Source: an uncultured Lachnospiraceae bacterium
GTDB lineage: Bacteria; Bacillota; Clostridia; Lachnospirales; Lachnospiraceae
Length of the DNA stretch: 6,455 nucleotides
Direction: 5' to 3'
Assembly (NCBI GenBank): GCA_900313435.1
Contig: OMRF01000312.1
Location: 1-6,455 of the forward strand
The notes beneath the pieces are model-generated. The model was not told where the DNA came from and searched no databases. It saw only the letters and a list, made by a program, of their open reading frames with translations. How positions within the stretch are numbered: the stretch's first letter is position 1; each line of letters opens with the position of its first letter. The translations under genes were made by a program, and so were the position numbers. Positions 1 to 5,248 of the stretch are shown here, one piece after another.

Positions 1-5
1 AAAAC

Positions 6-233
6 ATGAGAGAAAAGCTGCTTGAGATCCTGAACAACGTAAATGATGGTGTTGAGTATGAGGAGGAGACTTCACTCATAGACGACCATCTCATCGATTC
101 CTTCGGACTCATAACCATAGTAGCGGAGATAGAGGCTGAGTTTGATGTAAAGATCACACCCACCGACATGCTTCCCGAAAACTTCAATTCAGTGGATGCA
201 ATGCTTCAGATGATCGAAAGAAAGAAGGCCTGA
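6..233 (+). CDS. Acyl/aminoacyl carrier protein, DltC-like
   Basis: This 75-residue acidic protein is a phosphopantetheine-dependent carrier that would hold an activated acyl or aminoacyl group as a thioester in the cytoplasm. The modification site is Ser32 in the motif LIDSFG (residues 29-34), which has the D-S-F form seen in DltC and related stand-alone carriers rather than the D-S-L of fatty-acid ACP. Helix-rich sequence before it, an acidic helix II after it (residues 35-46) and the late NFNSVDAM segment (59-66) match the carrier fold, and the length is normal. Its stop codon overlaps the start of the next gene (TGATG), implying translational coupling to the membrane acyltransferase, its likely client. 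The ribosome binding site lies outside the window, so a slightly earlier in-frame start cannot be excluded. The cargo is not known: D-alanine is the best-known precedent, but another acyl or aminoacyl group is equally possible. The carrier identity is secure; calling it true dltC is not. Confidence 0.9.
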   Translation: MREKLLEILNNVNDGVEYEEETSLIDDHLIDSFGLITIVAEIEAEFDVKITPTDMLPENFNSVDAMLQMIERKKA

Positions 234-1693
234 TGGGCGGGAAAATGTATTCGGGGGCATTCTACTGCTTCATTTTTCTCCCCATTTCGATCATTATATA
301 TGCCCTCACCCCGAGAAGGTTCAGAGGAAAGGTCTTAACGATACTAAGCCTTTTCTATTTCTACATACTGAGCCAATTCCTGGTACTCGTTCCGATCATT
401 ACGATCATAGTGACACACTTTGCGGCGAAGCTCATTGAGAAGAAGAAAAAGAAGGTATTCTTCTTTGTACCTTTTATACTTCTTTTCGGGGCTTTAGCCT
501 GCTTTAAGTATTTCCCTCTGGGACTTACCGCGCCCATAGGGATATCTTTCTATACCATGGCGGCAGCAGGCTATCTTCTGGATGTCTACTGGAAGAGGAC
601 AGAGACTAATGAAAAGCTTGAGCATACAGCCCTTTTCCTCACCTTCTTCCCGGTCATAGTTGAGGGTCCCATACTCCGGCAGCCCGAGATCAGGGAGACG
701 CTTTTCAAATTTGACAACATCTCTCTTATCAATATTGAAAAGGGTGTTGTCAGGATAGGCTGGGGACTCTTTAAAAAGCTTATCATAGCAGACAGGTTGT
801 CTGTAGCCGTAGGCACGGTATTTAACAATTATCAGAATTATCACGGTTTCATGATCGTTATGGCCGCGATAATGTATACGTTCCAGCTCTATCTTGAATT
901 CTCCGGAGTAATGGATATCGTCATTGGCTCGGCAAACTGCTTCGGGATCAAGCTTCCCGAGAACTTCCGTCAGCCCTTCTTTTCAGAGGACGCGTCGGAC
1001 TTCTGGAAGCGCTGGCATATCTCTCTCGGTGCCTGGTTCAGGGAATACATTTTCTATCCCATATCCGTATCCGGTGTAGTGAAAAAATGGATGGTCTTCG
1101 GAAGAAAGAGATTCGGGAGATGGTTCACGAATTTTGTGGTCTCCGTCCTCTGCCTCTTCCCTGTCTGGCTCTGCAACGGTATCTGGCACGGCAGCGGAGA
1201 TAATTTCATCTTTTACGGGATGTACTACTTCGTGCTGATCCTCTTTGAGACCTCCACGAAGCAGCCATGGCATAAACTTATGAAAAAGATCGGCGTGAAT
1301 GTCAAGGCGCCATGGTACATCGCGATAAGGACAGTGAAGGTTCTGGCCCTGATCTTCCTGGGAGAGACTATCTTCAGGGCGAATAATCTCACAGAGGGTC
1401 TTCAGATGATCGGAAGCATATTTACCGGCGGCTTCTTTGACGGCGTATCGGCGCAGGCCTTCCTCGATCTGAAGATTGACGCGATGGATTATCTCGCGAT
1501 CATCTGCGGGCTTGTTGTGGTATTTATCGTGGATCTTTTGAAGGAAAAGAACAAATTTGATCTCGAAAAGCTCTTTACCATGAAGACTGCGGCAAGGTGG
1601 GCTATATGCTATGCGCTCATCTTCTCCGTGATAATATTCGGGGCTTACGGCGATGGCTACGGTGACGTGGCGCTGATCTACGCAGGCTTCTAA
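233..1693 (+). CDS. MBOAT family membrane O-acyltransferase (AlgI/DltB-like)
   Basis: This 486-residue polytopic membrane protein belongs to the MBOAT family, whose members transfer acyl groups to hydroxyls of envelope polymers. Family landmarks occur in order: an N-terminal membrane segment with the FLP motif (residues 15-17), a PIGISFY segment (101-107), FFPVIVEGPILR (138-149), DFWKRWHIS with His262 (256-264), and NGIWHG with the presumed catalytic His319 (315-320). The protein ends in LIYAGF, resembling the FIYFQF ending of AlgI-type members. Its length fits AlgI-like proteins and is longer than typical DltB. A run of five lysines (70-74) sits between early membrane segments, probably on the cytoplasmic side. 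It overlaps the carrier gene by one base, so the carrier most likely supplies its acyl group, as in DltC/DltB. An alternative start at 245 (Met5) gives the family-like N-terminus MYSGAFYCFIFLP, while the start at 233 is coupled to the upstream stop. The acceptor (teichoic acid, peptidoglycan or exopolysaccharide) cannot be read from the sequence, and no DltD-like gene follows. Confidence 0.92.
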   Translation: MGGKMYSGAFYCFIFLPISIIIYALTPRRFRGKVLTILSLFYFYILSQFLVLVPIITIIVTHFAAKLIEKKKKKVFFFVPFILLFGALACFKYFPLGLTAPIGISFYTMAAAGYLLDVYWKRTETNEKLEHTALFLTFFPVIVEGPILRQPEIRETLFKFDNISLINIEKGVVRIGWGLFKKLIIADRLSVAVGTVFNNYQNYHGFMIVMAAIMYTFQLYLEFSGVMDIVIGSANCFGIKLPENFRQPFFSEDASDFWKRWHISLGAWFREYIFYPISVSGVVKKWMVFGRKRFGRWFTNFVVSVLCLFPVWLCNGIWHGSGDNFIFYGMYYFVLILFETSTKQPWHKLMKKIGVNVKAPWYIAIRTVKVLALIFLGETIFRANNLTEGLQMIGSIFTGGFFDGVSAQAFLDLKIDAMDYLAIICGLVVVFIVDLLKEKNKFDLEKLFTMKTAARWAICYALIFSVIIFGAYGDGYGDVALIYAGF

Positions 1694-1728
1694 AGGGACG
1701 TCAGTAAAGGAATCGGAGGTATTATCTG

Positions 1729-3213
1729 ATGACAAAAAATGGCTTTGACAGCGATATGTATCTGAAGATGCAGTCCGAGCAGATCAGAAAGAGGATAGGA
1801 GAGTTCGGAGGAAAGCTGTATCTTGAATTCGGTGGAAAGCTTTTTGATGACTTCCATGCTTCCAGGGTGCTGCCCGGTTTTCATCCCGACAGCAAGATCC
1901 ATATGCTCAAGGAGTTGAAGGATCAGGCAGAGATAGTAATGGCGATAAACGCCGGAGACATTGAAAAGAACAAAGTCAGAGGCGACCTTGGGATCACCTA
2001 TGATATGGATCTTCTTCGCCTGGTGGATGCGTTTACCCAGGAGGGACTCTTCGTAGGTTCCGTCGTCCTTACCCAGTTTGCGGGGCAGCCCTCGGCAATA
2101 GCTTATGAGAAAAAGCTGAAGGCCCTCGGACTCAAATGCTACAGGCATTACCCCATTCCCGATTATCCTTCGGATATAGCTTTGATAGTCTCCGATGAAG
2201 GCTTCGGGAGAAATGATTATATCGAGACAACGCATCCCCTTGTGGTGATCACCGCTCCGGGACCCGGCAGCGGAAAGATGGCGACCTGCCTTTCCCAGCT
2301 CTATCACGAAAACAAGAGAGGCGTGAAGGCGGGCTATGCGAAGTTTGAAACCTTCCCTATCTGGAATCTTCCGCTGAACCATCCTGTGAATCTGGCCTAT
2401 GAAGCAGCCACAGCCGATCTTTCCGATGTGAACATGATAGACCCCTTCCATCTTGAGGCCTACGGTGAGACCACGGTGAACTACAACCGGGATATAGAGG
2501 TATTTCCCGTTTTAAACGCCATGTTTGAAAAGATCCAGGGTGTCTCTCCCTACAAGTCACCCACTGACATGGGCGTCAACATGGCGGGGAAGTGCATAGC
2601 GGATGATGAAGTTGTCCGTGCCGCAGCCTGCCAGGAGATAATCAGGCGTTATTACAGCGCTCAGTGCGAATTCAGAAAAGGTAATGCGGGAGATGGTCCC
2701 GTGAAGACGATAGAGCTTCTGATGAAGAAGGCCGGTATATCCGTGGCTGACAGACCGGTGGTTGCAGCAGCTAATATCAAAGCAGAGCAGACGGGCGGCC
2801 CCGCAGCCGCGATCGAGATGGCGGACAAAAGGGTGCTTACCGGAAAGACCTCACCTCTGCTTGGTGCTACAAGTGCCCTGCTCCTCAATGCGCTTAAGGA
2901 CTTTGCGGGGATAGATGATGAGGTGGATCTCATGCCCTCTGATATCATCGAGCCCATGATGAATATGAAGAGGGACTGCTTAAATGACAATTCTCCCCTT
3001 CTCCATCTGAACGAGATATTGATCGCGCTTTCGGTCACAGCGGTGAATAACGCTAACGCAAAAAAGGCGCTGGAATGCGTTCCTATGCTTTCGGGGCTTG
3101 AAGCGCATTCCTCGGTCATCCTTTCTACAGTGGATTCAAACGTCCTGAAAAATCTCGGCATCAATATGACCTGCGAGCCGCAGTACGAGACCAGGAAGCT
3201 CTATCACAAGTGA
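1729..3213 (+). CDS. UPF0371/DUF1846 family protein, function unknown
   Basis: This 494-residue soluble protein matches the UPF0371 (DUF1846) family, conserved in many Firmicutes and Actinobacteria and known from structural genomics but with no biochemical role that I know of. Recognition rests on the N-terminal block with KLYLEFGGKL (29-38) and RVLPGFHPDSKIHML (46-60), the central TAPGPGSGKM segment (175-184), MAGKCIADDEVVRAA (285-299) and the full family length. The central segment resembles a nucleotide-binding P-loop (GPGSGK), but the canonical spacing starts on Pro177 and the position after the lysine is Met184 rather than Ser/Thr, so ATP binding is only a possibility. No signal peptide or membrane segment is apparent. 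The start is fixed by a good GGAGG at 1715-1719, nine bases upstream. It lies 35 bases after the acyltransferase and 16 bases before the MATE gene with no terminator between, so co-transcription is likely. That does not by itself establish a role in envelope acylation. Confidence 0.9.
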   Translation: MTKNGFDSDMYLKMQSEQIRKRIGEFGGKLYLEFGGKLFDDFHASRVLPGFHPDSKIHMLKELKDQAEIVMAINAGDIEKNKVRGDLGITYDMDLLRLVDAFTQEGLFVGSVVLTQFAGQPSAIAYEKKLKALGLKCYRHYPIPDYPSDIALIVSDEGFGRNDYIETTHPLVVITAPGPGSGKMATCLSQLYHENKRGVKAGYAKFETFPIWNLPLNHPVNLAYEAATADLSDVNMIDPFHLEAYGETTVNYNRDIEVFPVLNAMFEKIQGVSPYKSPTDMGVNMAGKCIADDEVVRAAACQEIIRRYYSAQCEFRKGNAGDGPVKTIELLMKKAGISVADRPVVAAANIKAEQTGGPAAAIEMADKRVLTGKTSPLLGATSALLLNALKDFAGIDDEVDLMPSDIIEPMMNMKRDCLNDNSPLLHLNEILIALSVTAVNNANAKKALECVPMLSGLEAHSSVILSTVDSNVLKNLGINMTCEPQYETRKLYHK

Positions 3214-3229
3214 GAGGGCGACCTTTCCG

Positions 3230-4636
3230 ATGAAAGAAGATAAAGCTCTTACCACCCAAAGAAAAAGTGCAGTTGTAAGCGACATGACAACAGGATCGCC
3301 TATGAAGCTGATCCTGTCTTTTGCCCTGCCCCTTCTCGGAGGAATGCTCTTTCAGCAGTTCTATAGTCTGGTGGATACTCTGATAGTCGGACGTTTTTTG
3401 GGCCTCGATGCCCTCGCCGGTGTAGGCTCCACAGGCTCCATCAATTTCATGATAATCGGCTTTGTGATGGGTGTCGCCAACGGCTTCGCGATCCCCATCT
3501 CACAGCGTTTCGGAGCGAAGGACTATGACGGCGTGAAAAGATTTTATTTTCACGGAGCTGTTCTGACAGCCATTCTTGCTGCGGTCATGACGGTATTGGT
3601 ATGCGTCTTTTCAAAGGCGATCCTTATTGCCATGAATACTCCGGAGAATATCTTTGATTATGCCTATTCCTACATCTTCACGATCTTTCTCGGAATACCG
3701 GTGATATACCTTTACAATTATACTTCATCAGCCATCAGGGCTCTGGGGGATTCAAAGGCTCCGGTAGTATTTCTCGTCATAGCCTCGGTGATCAATATAG
3801 CGCTTGATCTTACCTTCATTCTCGTTTTCAATATGGGCGTCATCGGTGCCGCGCTTGCTACCGTCGTCTCCCAGGCTGTGTCCGGTATTCTCTGTGTCAT
3901 CTATATCAAGAAGAAGGTTCCCTATCTTCACGTGGAAAGGGGAAAGCATACAAAAACGAGAAAGGGTTATTTCAAGATCCTTCTGTCTACGGGACTCCCC
4001 ATGGGGCTTCAGTATTCCATCACGGCCATAGGCTCAGTCATACTCCAGACAGCCGTGAATTCTCTTGGTTCCATGATAGTTGCCGCAAATACGGCGGCGC
4101 TCCGTGTCACTATATTCTTCTCCTGCCCCTTTGAGGCTCTTGGCGCTACCATGACAACTTACGGCGGTCAAAATGTGGGAGCCAACAAGGGAGAGCGGCT
4201 GAATCCCGGACTCAAGGCTGCCAGCATCCTCGGCATCATCTATTCCATAATAGCTTTTCTGATCCTGTTCTCCTTCGGAAGGCAGCTGACGGGGCTCTTT
4301 GTGGAAGCAGATGTTGCAAACAGGGCAGAGGTCATGGAGAATGGCTGGATCTATCTTACGATCAATTCCGCGTTCTACATACTGCTCACGTTCGTTAACG
4401 TAGTCCGGTTCCTGATACAGGGAATGGGCTTTTCGGGAATTGCGGTCTTTGCCGGCGTAATGGAGATGATAGGACGGGCGGCAGTGGCCTTTATCGCGGT
4501 TCCTTTGTTCGGCTATCCGGGCGCCTGCTTCGCGAGCCCCATCGCATGGTTGCTTGCTGACATATTCCTGTTCACGACTTATTACCACTGCAGGAAAAAG
4601 GTTCTGGCACGGTCGGCCTCTCCTTCCGCGCCATAG
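3230..4636 (+). CDS. MATE family efflux transporter
   Basis: This 468-residue integral membrane protein is a MATE-family (NorM/MepA/DinF-like) exporter, which uses a sodium or proton gradient to move cationic drugs or metabolites out of the cell. The N-terminal signature runs MTTGSPMKLILSFALPLL (19-36) then FQQFYSLVDTLIVGRF (41-56), with Asp49 in the first membrane segment. A second half starts near residue 249 with a related LSTGLPMGLQ motif (252-261), giving the expected two six-helix bundles and about twelve membrane segments. The length is typical. The start at 3230 follows a purine-rich GAGAGGG at 3212-3218; Met19 (3284) would be a more family-like N-terminus but has no visible ribosome binding site. 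The C-terminus ends in a short basic, then Ser/Pro-rich tail. It begins 16 bases after the DUF1846 gene and is followed by a hairpin terminator, so it appears to be the last gene of the operon. The substrate cannot be predicted; family assignment is secure. Confidence 0.94.
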   Translation: MKEDKALTTQRKSAVVSDMTTGSPMKLILSFALPLLGGMLFQQFYSLVDTLIVGRFLGLDALAGVGSTGSINFMIIGFVMGVANGFAIPISQRFGAKDYDGVKRFYFHGAVLTAILAAVMTVLVCVFSKAILIAMNTPENIFDYAYSYIFTIFLGIPVIYLYNYTSSAIRALGDSKAPVVFLVIASVINIALDLTFILVFNMGVIGAALATVVSQAVSGILCVIYIKKKVPYLHVERGKHTKTRKGYFKILLSTGLPMGLQYSITAIGSVILQTAVNSLGSMIVAANTAALRVTIFFSCPFEALGATMTTYGGQNVGANKGERLNPGLKAASILGIIYSIIAFLILFSFGRQLTGLFVEADVANRAEVMENGWIYLTINSAFYILLTFVNVVRFLIQGMGFSGIAVFAGVMEMIGRAAVAFIAVPLFGYPGACFASPIAWLLADIFLFTTYYHCRKKVLARSASPSAP

Positions 4637-4641
4637 CGTTT

Positions 4642-4684
4642 TGGACCACTGACCCCGTCCCGGGGGTCCATTGGGTCCATTTTT
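4642..4684 (+). terminator. Rho-independent terminator after the MATE gene
   Basis: Six bases after the MATE stop codon a compound hairpin can form. The outer stem pairs TGGACC (4642-4647) with GGTCCA (4674-4679), the inner stem pairs GACCCC (4651-4656) with GGGGTC (4663-4668) around a six-base loop, and there is an asymmetric internal loop between the two. Five T residues follow directly (4680-4684). The stem strength and T tract fit an intrinsic terminator closing the upstream operon. It lies only 19 bases before the start of the NfeD-like gene. No folding energy was computed. Confidence 0.75.
4664..4681 (+). repeat. Tandem duplication of a 9-mer in the terminator right arm
   Basis: The 9-mer GGGTCCATT occurs twice back to back (4664-4672 and 4673-4681). 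Each copy contains GGTCCA, so either can pair with the single left arm TGGACC at 4642-4647. Only pairing with the second copy brings the stem right up to the T tract. The duplication is exact and directly visible; whether it has any regulatory role is inference. Confidence 0.85.
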
Positions 4685-4703
4685 ATAAGAAAGGCGGTTT
4701 AAT

Positions 4704-5147
4704 ATGGATTATCTTGATATCTTCTGGCTCGTTCTTATGATACTGATGCTGGTATTCGAACTTGCTACGGTAGGACTCACGACCATATGGGTTGCGGGGG
4801 GCTCTCTCGCCGCGCTGATAGTCTCGTTATTAAACGGCCCGCTTTGGCTCCAGATCGTCATCTTTCTCGCTGTTACCTTTTTGCTCCTTTGGTTTACGAG
4901 ACCTCTTGCCGTCAAATACTTAAACTCAAAAAAGATGGCGACGAATTACGAGGCTACGAAGGGCAAGGAGGTCCTTGTTCTGGAACGGGTTGATAATATC
5001 GCTGAAACGGGGAAGGTGCGGCTTGACGGAATGGAGTGGACTGCAAGATCCGTTGAGAATGACATTACCTTTGAGGAGAATGAAAAGGCCTTTGTAAAGG
5101 ACGTTTCGGGCGTTAAACTCATGATCGTCAAGGAAAAACCTGAATAA
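4704..5147 (+). CDS. Short NfeD-like membrane protein with C-terminal OB-fold domain
   Basis: This 147-residue protein is a short-form NfeD family member. Three hydrophobic segments (about residues 5-23, 25-43 and 48-65) anchor it in the membrane, followed by a soluble region from about 78 to 145 that matches the small beta-barrel OB-fold domain of NfeD, with the pattern KGKEVLVLERVDN, then GKVRLDGMEWTARS, and SGVKLMIVKE near the end. It lacks the N-terminal serine-protease domain of long NfeD proteins. Short NfeD proteins normally work with an SPFH/flotillin-like protein in membrane microdomain organisation, and the partner gene is usually adjacent. Here no partner lies on either side within the window. 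The start at 4704 has AAGGCGG at 4691-4697, six bases upstream. The gene sits directly behind the terminator hairpin with no room for its own promoter after it, so expression would depend on read-through or on a promoter inside the hairpin or the MATE gene. Family assignment is confident. Confidence 0.9.
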   Translation: MDYLDIFWLVLMILMLVFELATVGLTTIWVAGGSLAALIVSLLNGPLWLQIVIFLAVTFLLLWFTRPLAVKYLNSKKMATNYEATKGKEVLVLERVDNIAETGKVRLDGMEWTARSVENDITFEENEKAFVKDVSGVKLMIVKEKPE

Positions 5148-5176
5148 ACCACAATTTTTTCAAAATAATTGTGGTT
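5147..5176. repeat. Perfect 10-bp inverted repeat between nfeD-like gene and ATPase gene
   Basis: AACCACAATT (5147-5156) is the exact reverse complement of AATTGTGGTT (5167-5176), separated by ten bases that are themselves partly T/A complementary. The left arm begins on the last base of the NfeD-like stop codon and the right arm overlaps the proposed -35 element of the ATPase gene. It could be a terminator for the NfeD-like gene, but no T tract follows the stem on either strand, which makes a strong intrinsic terminator unlikely. An operator or an mRNA 3'-end-stabilising hairpin is an alternative. Confidence 0.8.
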
Positions 5177-5194
5177 GAAACTAATAGTTGAAAC
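5174..5194 (+). repeat. Direct repeat GTTGAAAC x2 at 13-base spacing
   Basis: GTTGAAAC occurs at 5174-5181 and again at 5187-5194. The first copy contains the proposed -35 hexamer and overlaps the right arm of the inverted repeat. The spacing is a little over one helical turn. It may be chance in an AT-rich stretch or a binding site for a regulator. Confidence 0.5.
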
Positions 5195-5204
5195 ATATTA
5201 CAAT
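5175..5204 (+). promoter_or_regulatory. Putative sigma-A-type promoter for the ATPase gene
   Basis: A -35-like TTGAAA (5175-5180, five of six consensus bases) and a -10-like TACAAT (5199-5204, five of six) are separated by 18 bases. Transcription would start near 5211, leaving a leader of roughly 20 bases before the GGAGG ribosome binding site. Another -10-like TATTAT at 5222-5227 was set aside because its transcript would start inside the ribosome binding site. The match is by eye only. Confidence 0.5.
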
Positions 5205-5232
5205 TGCATCCGATGGTTTTGTATTATTGACC

Positions 5233-5237
5233 GGAGG
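5233..5237 (+). promoter_or_regulatory. Ribosome binding site deciding the ATPase start
   Basis: GGAGG at 5233-5237 lies 11 bases before the ATG at 5249, a spacing that includes a run of seven T (5242-5248). A closer ATG at 5238 abuts the GGAGG with no spacing and opens a frame that stops after six codons (TAG at 5256-5258), so 5249 is the working start. Confidence 0.75.
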
Positions 5238-5248
5238 ATGCTTTTTTT

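Noticed and set aside
983..1735. Long open frame on the minus strand (250 codons) across the MBOAT gene
   Set aside because: It is antisense to clear MBOAT motifs including the WHG catalytic segment, its translation is rich in charged residues and His with no recognisable domain, and it has no supporting context.
1690..2451. Long open frame on the minus strand (253 codons) across the DUF1846 gene
   Set aside because: It is the reverse-strand shadow of a conserved family protein in a region of favourable codon composition; the product resembles nothing I recognise.
2661..3164. Minus-strand open frame within the DUF1846 gene (167 codons), with hydrophobic and Ser/Ala-rich stretches
   Set aside because: Such composition is typical of antisense translation of a helical protein; it lies wholly within a well-supported gene.
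4034..4588. Minus-strand open frame of 184 codons within the MATE gene
   Set aside because: It is antisense to membrane helices of the MATE transporter and has no domain signature.
4684..4689. TATAAG as a -10 element for the NfeD-like gene
   Set aside because: No -35-like hexamer lies at 16-18 bases, and transcription would begin inside the ribosome binding site.
4642..4703. Possible riboswitch or T-box leader ahead of the NfeD-like gene
   Set aside because: The region is too short, and I see no T-box AGGGTGG-type antiterminator box or other known riboswitch signature; a terminator with repeats explains it.
5222..5227. TATTAT as a -10 element for the ATPase gene
   Set aside because: A transcript from it would start within the GGAGG ribosome binding site, and only a weak -35 match lies at the right distance; the TTGAAA/TACAAT pair upstream fits better.
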